Assembly (NCBI GenBank): GCA_020860985.1
Contig: JAJBTG010000126.1
Coordinates: 1 to 6,093 of the forward strand
DNA from: Oscillospiraceae bacterium
GTDB lineage: Bacteria > Bacillota > Clostridia > UBA1381
DNA length: 6,093 bases
Direction: 5' to 3'
The position numbers were made by a program, and so were the translations under genes. The notes below the pieces were generated by a model. It worked only from the letters and a program-made list of their open reading frames with translations. It was not told where the DNA came from and made no database searches. Of this stretch, positions 1 through 6,093 are shown piece after piece (positions within the stretch are counted from its first letter, which is position 1; the number at the start of each line of letters is the position of its first letter).

Positions 1-10
1 AAAATTACAC

Positions 11-17
11 AGAGAGG
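11..17 (+). promoter_or_regulatory. Ribosome binding site of ftsK
   Basis: The sequence AGAGAGG ends 8 nt before the ATG at 26, a normal Shine-Dalgarno distance, and supports that start. The ftsK frame has no stop between base 2 and 25, so a start upstream of the window cannot be strictly excluded. An out-of-frame ATG at 21 is too close to the GAGG core and leads to a short frame. No promoter can be seen in the 25 bases available. Confidence 0.7.
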
Positions 18-25
18 CGAATGTT

Positions 26-2491
26 ATGGCTGCAAAAAAGAAAACAAATACACGAACAAAACGAAAAACAAAGCAGAAAAAGAATTATTATACTACATAT
101 GTGATAGCGGATTTGCTTATTACAATACTGCTCGCGGTATTTATGTATATTGACAGCGGCGAAACGGGCGGATATATAAATGACCTTGTAAAGCAGGCGT
201 TCTGCGGATTATGGGGACCTGTCGGATATTTTATGCCGGTGGTCACGGGCGGACTGCTGTTCTATCTCGTAAAATACCGCGACACAAACCGCTTCTGGAA
301 TAAGCTTATACTTCTGCTGTTAGCGATGGTAAACGTAAGCGCGATTATAAATTTGTCTGCCGACACGGGAATCGGCGACGCGTACTATTGGGGCGCCGAA
401 TATTGCATGGGCGGCGGATTTCTGGGCGCGTGCGTAAGCGTGTTTATGGAAAAGATGGTGCAGACGGTTGCTTCATATATCATTCTATCGTTTACGCTGA
501 TACTTCTCGCAAGCGCAATCGCGAATGTTTCCATTATAGGAATGGCGGCAAAGTACATACGCGTTATGTTCCTTGACGTAAAGGACAAGTGCGGCGATTT
601 GCGGGAAAGCTATAACGAGCGCAGAAGCGAGGAATATGAGGAATATGAGGAATATGAGGATTCCGCACCGGAGGAAAATGACGCCGTAAGCGCCGCCAAT
701 TCCTTCGCATTTGACAATCAGCCGGACAAGACAAAGAAAACCAAAAAGAAGAAAGCCGAGAAAAAATCGGAGAAAAAGACGGAGGAAGAAAAGGAGCCGG
801 CAAAGGAAATTGAGCAAAGCTCCGGTTCCGATTTTTCCGACGGAATAGATGAGGTTTTCGGAAAGCTTGACAGCGGCAAGGAGGTTAAAGTAAAGGAGGA
901 AGCCGTCGAGGCTACAGAAATTACTGAATCTGCGGACAAGCCGGAAACGGATACGCCTAAGAAAAAGACCTCAAAAATCACGGACGAGGAGCGGGACGAG
1001 TTTCATCAGGAGCTTAACGCCGCAATCGAGAAACCGCCGGTGGAATATGTTTATCCCTCGCTCAATCTTTTGAATAAACCCAAGGCAATGTCAGGAGATC
1101 AACGAGAGGAAATGCGGAGGAACGCCGAAAAGCTTATTGCGATTTTGGATGATTTCGGAGTTAAGGCGAAGCTCTTGCAGGTGACGCAGGGACCTACCGT
1201 AACGCGTTATGAAATCCAGCCGGACACGGGAATAAAGCTCTCAAAAATCGTAGGGTTGGCGGATGATATAGCGCTTAACCTTGCAGTTTCAACGGTTCTT
1301 ATAGCGCCCGTTCCGGGTAAGGCGGCGGTGGGAGTTGAGATACCGAATAAAAAGGTTGCGAGCGTTTCGATAAGAGAAATACTTGATACGACCGAATTTA
1401 AAAAATCAAAGTCAAAGCTTACCATAGCGCTCGGAAAGGACATAGGCGGCAATGTTGTTCTCGGCGATATTGCGAAAATGCCGCACGTTCTTATTGCCGG
1501 AGCGACCGGCTCGGGTAAGAGTGTATGCATAAACTCAATTATCATGAGTATTCTCTACAAGGCTTCACCAGAGGAGGTAAAGCTTATCATGGTTGACCCT
1601 AAGGTTGTTGAGCTGGGTGTTTATAACGGAATACCGCATCTTTTGATTCCGGTTGTTACCGAGCCGAAAAAGGCGGCGGGCGCTCTGAATTGGGCGGTTG
1701 CGGAGATGATGCGCAGATATGAGCTGTTTAAGGAAACAAGCGTAAGAAAGCTTGAATCGTATAATAAGCTTATGGAAAGCACGGGCGGAGAAAAGATACC
1801 GCAGATTGTTATAATTATAGACGAGCTTGCGGATTTGATGATGGTTGCGGCTAAGGAGGTCGAGGACTATATCGTTCGACTGACGCAGCTTGCCAGAGCC
1901 GCCGGACTGCACCTCATAATTGCGACGCAGCGTCCATCGGTTGATGTAATTACCGGTCTTATCAAAGCGAATGTGCCGTCGAGAATAGCGTTCGCGGTTT
2001 CGAGCCAGGTGGACAGCAGAACGATTATCGATAAGGGCGGCGCGGAAAAGCTTCTCGGCAACGGCGATATGCTGTATTATCCCATGGGTGCGCGCGCAAC
2101 CACTCGCGTTCAGGGCGCGTTTGTGTCCGACCCGGAAATTGAAAAGGTGCTTGATTTTATCAAGGAGAATATGGGTGAAACTCATTACAGTGAGGATTTG
2201 GCGGAGCATATAGAGCGCTGCTCAACGGGTGAAAACGGCGTAACGCCCGATGTAGAGGAGGACGGAGATCCGCTTTTGCAGGACGCAATTCAGCTTGCGG
2301 TAGAGTGCGGCAAGATTTCCACGTCGCTTATTCAGCGCAGATTGAGCGTCGGCTATTCGAGAGCGGGACGCATTATAGACCAGATGGAGGCGCGCGGAAT
2401 AATTTCCGGAGCAAACGGCTTGAAGCCGCGTGATGTACTTATAAGCCACGCAGATATGAATATGATTGAGGACGACAGCGATGAAGAATGA
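26..2491 (+). CDS. ftsK: DNA translocase FtsK/SpoIIIE
   Basis: An 821-aa membrane-anchored, ATP-driven DNA pump of the FtsK/SpoIIIE family. In this family a hexamer at the septum moves chromosomal DNA during division or sporulation. Seen in the sequence: a Lys/Arg-rich N-terminus (about 4-19); four or five hydrophobic segments (about 24-43, 55-83, 93-111 and 129-171); a charged, low-complexity linker (about 190-340) with a triple EEY repeat at 202-210 and a Lys/Glu block near 235-262. The conserved motor starts at YPSLNLL (343-349). The Walker A motif is GATGSGKS (492-499, Lys498). The Walker B motif is IVIIIDE, with Asp599 and Glu600. The C-terminal winged-helix gamma domain, which in relatives reads oriented DNA motifs, spans about 748-805 ([10 protein letters not shown] through KPRDVLI). 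Length and architecture are intact. Whether it serves vegetative division (FtsK), sporulation (SpoIIIE) or both cannot be told from sequence. The last 11 nt overlap the next gene. Confidence 0.95.
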   Translation: MAAKKKTNTRTKRKTKQKKNYYTTYVIADLLITILLAVFMYIDSGETGGYINDLVKQAFCGLWGPVGYFMPVVTGGLLFYLVKYRDTNRFWNKLILLLLAMVNVSAIINLSADTGIGDAYYWGAEYCMGGGFLGACVSVFMEKMVQTVASYIILSFTLILLASAIANVSIIGMAAKYIRVMFLDVKDKCGDLRESYNERRSEEYEEYEEYEDSAPEENDAVSAANSFAFDNQPDKTKKTKKKKAEKKSEKKTEEEKEPAKEIEQSSGSDFSDGIDEVFGKLDSGKEVKVKEEAVEATEITESADKPETDTPKKKTSKITDEERDEFHQELNAAIEKPPVEYVYPSLNLLNKPKAMSGDQREEMRRNAEKLIAILDDFGVKAKLLQVTQGPTVTRYEIQPDTGIKLSKIVGLADDIALNLAVSTVLIAPVPGKAAVGVEIPNKKVASVSIREILDTTEFKKSKSKLTIALGKDIGGNVVLGDIAKMPHVLIAGATGSGKSVCINSIIMSILYKASPEEVKLIMVDPKVVELGVYNGIPHLLIPVVTEPKKAAGALNWAVAEMMRRYELFKETSVRKLESYNKLMESTGGEKIPQIVIIIDELADLMMVAAKEVEDYIVRLTQLARAAGLHLIIATQRPSVDVITGLIKANVPSRIAFAVSSQVDSRTIIDKGGAEKLLGNGDMLYYPMGARATTRVQGAFVSDPEIEKVLDFIKENMGETHYSEDLAEHIERCSTGENGVTPDVEEDGDPLLQDAIQLAVECGKISTSLIQRRLSVGYSRAGRIIDQMEARGIISGANGLKPRDVLISHADMNMIEDDSDEE
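629..660 (+). repeat. 9-bp tandem repeat in the ftsK linker
   Basis: The unit GAGGAATAT occurs three times without a mismatch (629-637, 638-646, 647-655), followed by a partial copy GAGGA (656-660). It encodes Glu-Glu-Tyr three times at residues 202-210 of the translocase, just after the membrane domain. Because the unit is a multiple of three, gain or loss of copies would change linker length without breaking the frame. A role is not evident. Confidence 0.9.
2468..2471 (+). promoter_or_regulatory. Ribosome binding site of the ygiQ-like gene
   Basis: GAGG lies inside the last codons of ftsK, 9 nt before the ATG at 2481, and favours that start. An in-frame TTG at 2466 overlaps this site and would have no Shine-Dalgarno of its own at the right distance, so the longer form is unlikely. 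Confidence 0.65.
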
Positions 2492-4427
2492 TTTTTTGCC
2501 GATTTCAAAGTCGGATATGAGCAAGCGCGGTTGGGACGAGCTTGATTTTCTTTATATTGTCGGCGACGCTTATGTGGATCATCCCAGCTTCGGACACGCG
2601 ATAATATCGCGCGTGCTTGAAAGCAGAGGCTACAGAGTAGGAATTTCGGCACTGCCGGATTGGCGCAAAATCGACGACTTTGTAAAGCTGGGCAGACCGA
2701 AGCTTGGCGTTCTTGTGAGTGCGGGGAATATCGACAGCATGGTAAATCACTATACGGCGAGCAAGAAAAAGCGCCATGACGATTCATATGCCCCGGGAAA
2801 TAAAGCGGGTATGCGACCCGACAGGGCTACAATTGTTTACTGCAACAGAATCAGGGAGGCGTTCGGAAGTATTCCGATTTTGATTGGCGGGGTTGAGGCG
2901 AGCCTAAGACGCTTTGCGCATTACGATTATTGGGACGATAAAATCCACCGTTCAATTTTGCTTGACAGCCGCGCGAATATTCTCATGTACGGCATGGGTG
3001 AAAAGCAGATTGCCGCAATCGCGGATAAGCTGCGTGACGGCGTACCTGTGAATGAAATCACGGATATTCCGGGAACGTGTTATCTTTCAAACGACTACGA
3101 CATTAACTCTTCAGTCCTCTTGCCAAGCTATGAGGAATGTTTGGACAGCAAGAGGGCATATGCCGATTCGTGCAGGATACAGTATTACGAGCAGAATCCG
3201 TATATAGGAAAAACGCTTGTGCAGAAGCACGGCGATAAATATCTTATACAAAATCCGCCGATGCCGCCCCTCGAAACGGACGAGCTTGACGCGGTATACG
3301 CGCTGCCATATATGAAAAATTATCATCCCATATATGAAAAGGACGGCGGGGTTCCCGCGATTTGCGAGGTTAAATTCTCGCTTGCCGCCAATAGGGGATG
3401 CTTTGGAAGCTGCAATTTTTGCGCGCTTGCGTTTCATCAGGGGCGAATAGTGACCTCGCGAAGCGATGAGTCGCTCATAGCCGAAGCAAAGGAAATGGTA
3501 AAGGACAAGGATTTTAAAGGATATATTCATGACGTGGGAGGCCCCACGGCGAATTTCAGAGGACCCGCCTGTAAAAAACAGCCCACGCTCGGCGCGTGCA
3601 AGGACAGGCAATGCCTGTTTCCGGAGCCGTGCAAAAACATGGAAATATCCCATAAAAAATATCTTGAGCTTTTGCGGAAGCTGCGAAGCATAGACGGAGT
3701 TAAAAAGGTATTTATACGTTCGGGAATACGCTTTGACTATTTGATAAACGATAAGGACGACACGTTTTTTTATGAGCTTTGCAAGTATCATATAAGCGGT
3801 CAGTTAAAGGTCGCGCCCGAGCATATAAGCGACAATGTACTAAAATATATGGGTAAGCCGGAGAACGGCGTGTTCAATAAATTTTCGGACAAGTTCTATA
3901 AAATAAACGAGCAGATAGGGAAGAAGCAGTATCTTGTTCCGTATTTGATGTCAAGCCACCCGGGAAGCACTCTTCGCGACGCGGTAAATCTTGCGGTATA
4001 TCTTAAGGAGCATAATATAAATCCGCAGCAGGTGCAGGATTTCTATCCTACGCCGGGAACAATCTCAACCTGTATGTTTTATACGGGACTTGACCCGTTT
4101 ACGATGAAAAAGGTATACGTTCCGAAAACACCGAAGGAGAAGCATATGCAGCGCGCGCTGCTGCAATTCCGCAACCCCGAAAATTACGCGCTTGTATATG
4201 AAGCGCTGACCAAAGCGGGACGAACGGATTTAATCGGTTATCAAAACAGATGTCTGATAAGACCGCCCAAGGGCGATATTTTAAATGAGCAAAGGAGGAA
4301 TAAAAATGGCAAAGCTGTTAAAGGGAAAGGAAGTTTCGGCAAGAATAAAGTCGGAGCTGAAGGAAAAGGTAGAGGAGCTGAAAAAAGAGGGAATAAATCC
4401 GGGACTCGCCGTAATCATCGTGGGTGA
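2481..4427 (+). CDS. ygiQ: YgiQ family (UPF0313) radical SAM protein
   Basis: A 648-aa member of the UPF0313/YgiQ radical SAM family. The precise reaction of this family is not established as far as I know. The N-terminal third ([16 protein letters not shown] onward) resembles the Rossmann-like N-terminal domain of B12-type radical SAM proteins but shows no DxHxxG cobalamin motif. The radical SAM core carries the CX3CX2C cluster-binding motif: Cys307, Cys311 and Cys314 in [10 protein letters not shown] second cysteine group follows at 364, 373, 378 and 384 ([18 protein letters not shown]). I recall this as characteristic of the family; it could hold a second metal site, which is inference. 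The conserved fold ends near Asp599 (LIRPPKGD). After it comes a 49-residue tail with 16 Lys/Arg, 11 Gly and 3 Glu, most of it encoded by DNA that also encodes the start of folD. The start is ATG 2481, overlapping the ftsK stop by 11 nt, which suggests translational coupling. Likely cytoplasmic and oxygen-sensitive; no signal peptide or membrane segment is seen. Confidence 0.93.
   Translation: MKNDFLPISKSDMSKRGWDELDFLYIVGDAYVDHPSFGHAIISRVLESRGYRVGISALPDWRKIDDFVKLGRPKLGVLVSAGNIDSMVNHYTASKKKRHDDSYAPGNKAGMRPDRATIVYCNRIREAFGSIPILIGGVEASLRRFAHYDYWDDKIHRSILLDSRANILMYGMGEKQIAAIADKLRDGVPVNEITDIPGTCYLSNDYDINSSVLLPSYEECLDSKRAYADSCRIQYYEQNPYIGKTLVQKHGDKYLIQNPPMPPLETDELDAVYALPYMKNYHPIYEKDGGVPAICEVKFSLAANRGCFGSCNFCALAFHQGRIVTSRSDESLIAEAKEMVKDKDFKGYIHDVGGPTANFRGPACKKQPTLGACKDRQCLFPEPCKNMEISHKKYLELLRKLRSIDGVKKVFIRSGIRFDYLINDKDDTFFYELCKYHISGQLKVAPEHISDNVLKYMGKPENGVFNKFSDKFYKINEQIGKKQYLVPYLMSSHPGSTLRDAVNLAVYLKEHNINPQQVQDFYPTPGTISTCMFYTGLDPFTMKKVYVPKTPKEKHMQRALLQFRNPENYALVYEALTKAGRTDLIGYQNRCLIRPPKGDILNEQRRNKNGKAVKGKGSFGKNKVGAEGKGRGAEKRGNKSGTRRNHRG
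4291..4298 (+). promoter_or_regulatory. Ribosome binding site of folD, inside ygiQ
   Basis: AAAGGAGG is the strongest Shine-Dalgarno in the window and ends 7 nt before the ATG at 4306. It decides the start: an in-frame ATG at 4285 lies upstream of this site and would add seven residues (MSKGGIK) that merely translate it. The site lies within the ygiQ frame, so ribosomes translating the ygiQ tail pass over it. Confidence 0.85.
4306..4427 (+). other. 122-nt out-of-frame overlap of ygiQ and folD
   Basis: The ygiQ frame stays open across the first 40 codons of folD and stops at a TGA at 4425-4427. folD is read one base forward of the ygiQ frame. In ygiQ the shared DNA encodes the Lys/Arg/Gly-rich tail from about residue 609 to 648. 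In folD it encodes the Lys/Glu-rich N-terminal helix and the first beta strand up to AVIIVG. Purine-rich DNA reads as charged or Gly-rich protein in both frames. Both reading frames are seen directly; that the ygiQ tail is actually made and useful is inference. Confidence 0.85.
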
Positions 4428-5151
4428 GGATCCGGCAAGTCAGGTTTATGTGCGCAATAAGGAAATAGCGTGCGAAGCCTGCGGAATTTATTCGGAAAAG
4501 TACGCGCTGCCGGAGGAAACCACTCAGGAGGAGCTGCTGTCGCTTATCGATACGCTCAATAAGAAGAGCAGCATTTCGGGAATACTTGTGCAGCTTCCGG
4601 TTCCGAAGCATATCGATGAGGAAACAATAATAAACGCAATCGACCCGAAAAAGGACGTTGACGCTTTTCATCCGATAAACGTAGGCAAAATCATGGTGGG
4701 AAATTACGATTTCGTACCGTGTACCCCTGCGGGAGTTATGGAGCTTATAAAGGAATCGGGAATTGATGTAAGCGGCAAGGAATGTGTTGTTGTCGGAAGA
4801 AGCAATATTGTCGGTAAACCGCAGGCAATGCTGTTGCTGCATCAAAACGGAACGGTTACTATATGTCATTCGAGAACGAAAAATCTTGCGGAGAAAACAA
4901 GAAACGCCGATATACTTGTCGCGGCGGTCGGAATACCGAATTTCATTAAGGGCGACATGATTAAGGAGGGCGCGGTTGTTATCGACGTTGGAATTAACCG
5001 TATGGAAAATGGCAAGCTTTGCGGCGATGTTGAGTTTGAAACGGCGGAAAAGGTTGCCGACGCGATAACTCCGGTTCCCGGCGGCGTAGGCCCCATGACA
5101 ATCGCTATGCTCATGAGAAACACCGTTAAGGCGGCGATTGTAAATAACTAA
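4306..5151 (+). CDS. folD: Bifunctional methylenetetrahydrofolate dehydrogenase/methenyltetrahydrofolate cyclohydrolase
   Basis: A 281-aa cytoplasmic enzyme interconverting 5,10-methylene-, 5,10-methenyl- and 10-formyl-tetrahydrofolate, supplying one-carbon units for purines and formyl-Met. The length is standard for the family. Seen motifs: YVRNK (48-52), with Lys52 in the catalytic position and Tyr48 in the substrate-site position; GILVQLPVP (92-100, Gln96); DVDAFHP (117-123); PCTPAG (138-143). The nucleotide-binding loop is GRSNIVGKP (164-172), followed by TVTICHSRT (183-191). The C-terminal signature is [10 protein letters not shown] (257-266). All residues expected for both activities appear present. 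Small departures are Ile54 where a second Lys is common (KxKAC), and Gln173 after VGKP where Met is usual. The gene begins inside ygiQ and ends 22 nt before the probable aroE start. NADP is the usual cofactor for bacterial FolD, but cofactor preference is not read here. Confidence 0.96.
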   Translation: MAKLLKGKEVSARIKSELKEKVEELKKEGINPGLAVIIVGEDPASQVYVRNKEIACEACGIYSEKYALPEETTQEELLSLIDTLNKKSSISGILVQLPVPKHIDEETIINAIDPKKDVDAFHPINVGKIMVGNYDFVPCTPAGVMELIKESGIDVSGKECVVVGRSNIVGKPQAMLLLHQNGTVTICHSRTKNLAEKTRNADILVAAVGIPNFIKGDMIKEGAVVIDVGINRMENGKLCGDVEFETAEKVADAITPVPGGVGPMTIAMLMRNTVKAAIVNN

Positions 5152-5156
5152 ATGCA

Positions 5157-5164
5157 GGGAAGGA
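5157..5164 (+). promoter_or_regulatory. Ribosome binding site of aroE, pointing to a TTG start
   Basis: GGGAAGGA ends directly before the ATG at 5165, too close for that codon to be well served, but 9 nt before the in-frame TTG at 5174. The other genes in this window have 7-10 nt spacing, so the site argues for initiation at the TTG. Confidence 0.6.
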
Positions 5165-5173
5165 ATGATACAT

Positions 5174-6034
5174 TTGCAGAAAATAAGCGGACATACAAGG
5201 CAGCTCGGAATAATCGGTTATCCGGTTGAGCATAGCTTTTCACCCAAAATGCATAATTTTATATCCGAACGTATGGGAAATGATTATACTTATTCCGCGT
5301 GGCGCGTTCATCCGGATAATCTGGAGGCGGCTGTCAACGGAATCCGCGCGCTCGGTATTGCGGGGGTAAATGTTACCGCCCCGCATAAGACCGAGGTCAT
5401 AAAGTATGTTGACGAGGTTTCCGAACAGGCGCGGCTTTTAGGCTCCGTTAATACAGTGGTCAACCGCGGAGGAAAATTGGTAGGCTACAATACGGATTCG
5501 GACGGATTTTATACCGCGCTTAAAAGCGCGGGAATCGAGGTTGAGGGCAAAAAGCTGTTGATAATCGGCGCGGGCGGAGTTGTCAAGCCGACGCTTATCA
5601 GATTGATTCAGGCAAAGCCGGAATCGGTAACGGTTGTAAACCGCACAAAATCAAAGGTTTATTCTCTGGCTGAAAAAATCAGAGCCGAAATGGGTTTTGA
5701 AATTAAAACGGAGGTTGTGGACAGGGATTTTGACGTTGTCATAAACACCACCTCCGCGGGTATGGAGCCGCAGCTTGACGCTCTTCCGATTGAAGAAATA
5801 GCGGAGCTTGAGGATTTGTCGTTTATAAACAGTGATACAGCGGTGGTTGATATGATTTATAATCCCGATGAAACACTATTTCTGCGGGAGGCAAAAAGGC
5901 GAGGTGCGCGGGCAGTGCTTAACGGATTGGGGATGCTGATATATCAGGGACTTATTTCATACGAGCTGTTTACCGGTACGAAGCTTCCCGATGATATGGC
6001 GGAGGTTGTGAAAAGAGAGGTGTTCAACAGATGA
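5174..6034 (+). CDS. aroE: Shikimate dehydrogenase (NADP+)
   Basis: Reduces 3-dehydroshikimate to shikimate with NADPH, the fourth step of the shikimate pathway to chorismate, in the cytoplasm. The likely start is TTG 5174 (286 aa), giving MQKISGHTRQLGIIG, close to the usual N-terminus; ATG 5165 would add three residues. Numbering below is from ATG 5165. Substrate-site motif GYPVEHSFSPKMHN (18-31, Ser24 and Ser26); GVNVTAPHK with catalytic Lys75; SVNT with Asn96; NTDSDG with catalytic Asp111. The NADP-binding glycine loop is GAGG (135-138) and VVNRT (157-161) matches the NADP-phosphate-binding NRT motif. NTTSAGM (194-200) and NGLGMLIYQG (253-262, Gln261) complete the family pattern. The loop continues as VVKP where AARA is typical; otherwise nothing is missing. 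It lies 22 nt after folD and overlaps aroK in ATGA, so it is probably co-translated with the next pathway enzyme. The quinate/shikimate paralogue YdiB is a less likely alternative given the aroK neighbour. Confidence 0.94.
   Translation: MQKISGHTRQLGIIGYPVEHSFSPKMHNFISERMGNDYTYSAWRVHPDNLEAAVNGIRALGIAGVNVTAPHKTEVIKYVDEVSEQARLLGSVNTVVNRGGKLVGYNTDSDGFYTALKSAGIEVEGKKLLIIGAGGVVKPTLIRLIQAKPESVTVVNRTKSKVYSLAEKIRAEMGFEIKTEVVDRDFDVVINTTSAGMEPQLDALPIEEIAELEDLSFINSDTAVVDMIYNPDETLFLREAKRRGARAVLNGLGMLIYQGLISYELFTGTKLPDDMAEVVKREVFNR
6015..6020 (+). promoter_or_regulatory. Ribosome binding site of aroK
   Basis: GAGAGG within the end of aroE lies 10 nt before the ATG at 6031. The ATGA junction (6031-6034) also permits re-initiation by ribosomes that have just finished aroE. 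Confidence 0.55.
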
Positions 6035-6093
6035 ATATTGTTTTAACGGGTTTTATGGCAAGCGGGAAAACGGAGATTTCAAAAGCTATCGCT
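6031..6093 (+). CDS. aroK: Shikimate kinase, 5' part only
   Basis: Only the first 21 codons are present (MNIVLTGFMASGKTEISKAI and one more Ala); the gene runs off the window end. The hydrophobic strand NIVLTGF followed by the P-loop GFMASGKT (residues 7-14) is the classic start of shikimate kinase, which phosphorylates shikimate with ATP to shikimate 3-phosphate. Glu15 stands where Thr or Ser is more common after GKT. The assignment rests on this short N-terminus and on its place directly after aroE, the preceding enzyme of the pathway, with a 4-nt ATGA overlap. Another small P-loop kinase is possible on sequence alone. No statement can be made about the shikimate-binding residues or about fusion to another domain. 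Confidence 0.8.
   Translation, partial: MNIVLTGFMASGKTEISKAIA

Noticed and set aside
34..40. A AAA AAG heptamer in frame near the ftsK start, a possible -1 frameshift site
   Set aside because: It falls in a Lys-rich N-terminus where such runs are expected. No downstream stimulatory structure is evident, and the shifted frame ends after a few dozen codons.
1565..2209. Open frame of 214 codons on the - strand within ftsK
   Set aside because: It lies opposite the conserved motor domain, has no recognisable domain, and is rich in Arg, Asn and Leu as expected of the complement of a coding frame.
2466..2480. TTG at 2466 as a longer ygiQ start
   Set aside because: It overlaps the Shine-Dalgarno that serves ATG 2481 and adds only five residues without family support.
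3111..3791. Open frame of 226 codons on the - strand within ygiQ
   Set aside because: It runs antisense to the conserved radical SAM core, has no family motifs, and would require overlapping a well-supported gene throughout.
4285..4305. ATG at 4285 as the folD start
   Set aside because: It lies upstream of the AAAGGAGG site and would translate that site; ATG 4306 has the correct spacing and the usual FolD N-terminus.
4318..4869. Open frame of 183 codons on the - strand within folD
   Set aside because: It is opposite conserved folD motifs and shows no plausible protein features.
5152..5173. folD-aroE gap as a terminator or promoter region
   Set aside because: The gap is 22 nt, holds only the aroE ribosome binding site, and has no inverted repeat with a T-run.
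1..6093. Mobile element, CRISPR array, tRNA or novel defence system
   Set aside because: Coding genes of housekeeping families fill the window end to end. There are no spaced direct repeats, terminal inverted repeats, transposase or integrase motifs, or cloverleaf-like intergenic stretches.

Overview
The window looks like chromosomal DNA of a Gram-positive anaerobe of the class Clostridia. The basis is overall protein character, strong AGGAGG-type ribosome binding sites, moderate GC (mid-to-upper forties by eye) and a single-strand run of housekeeping genes. FolD carries DVDAFHP and YVRNK/IAC motifs of a kind I recall from clostridial relatives. A gut-type Oscillospirales or Ruminococcaceae-like lineage is my best guess, from memory of similar proteins and not from any search. 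TGA ends three genes (ftsK, ygiQ, aroE), so the standard bacterial code applies.

Layout, all on the + strand: (1) ftsK/spoIIIE, a membrane-anchored DNA translocase, 26-2491; (2) a YgiQ/UPF0313 radical SAM protein, 2481-4427, overlapping the end of ftsK by 11 nt; (3) folD, 4306-5151, whose ribosome binding site and first 40 codons lie inside the ygiQ reading frame, a 122-nt out-of-frame overlap; (4) aroE, shikimate dehydrogenase, most likely starting at a TTG at 5174 and ending at 6034; (5) the first 21 codons of aroK, shikimate kinase, starting at 6031 in an ATGA overlap and cut by the window edge. No intergenic gap exceeds 22 nt, and I see no internal terminator or promoter. The genes look like one co-transcribed, partly translationally coupled unit whose promoter lies upstream of base 1. 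There is no stretch over 300 bases without a gene.

Functionally, ftsK moves chromosomal DNA at the division or sporulation septum. folD makes the one-carbon folate intermediates used for purine, formyl-Met and serine/glycine metabolism. aroE and aroK are consecutive steps of the shikimate pathway, which also supplies chorismate for the p-aminobenzoate part of folate. The radical SAM protein has a clear family assignment but, to my knowledge, no established reaction.

I found no mobile element, CRISPR array, RNA gene, or new defence or biosynthetic system. The observations most worth a second look are the long ygiQ-folD overlap with its Lys/Arg/Gly-rich encoded tail, the probable TTG start of aroE, and the perfect 9-bp tandem repeat in the ftsK linker.
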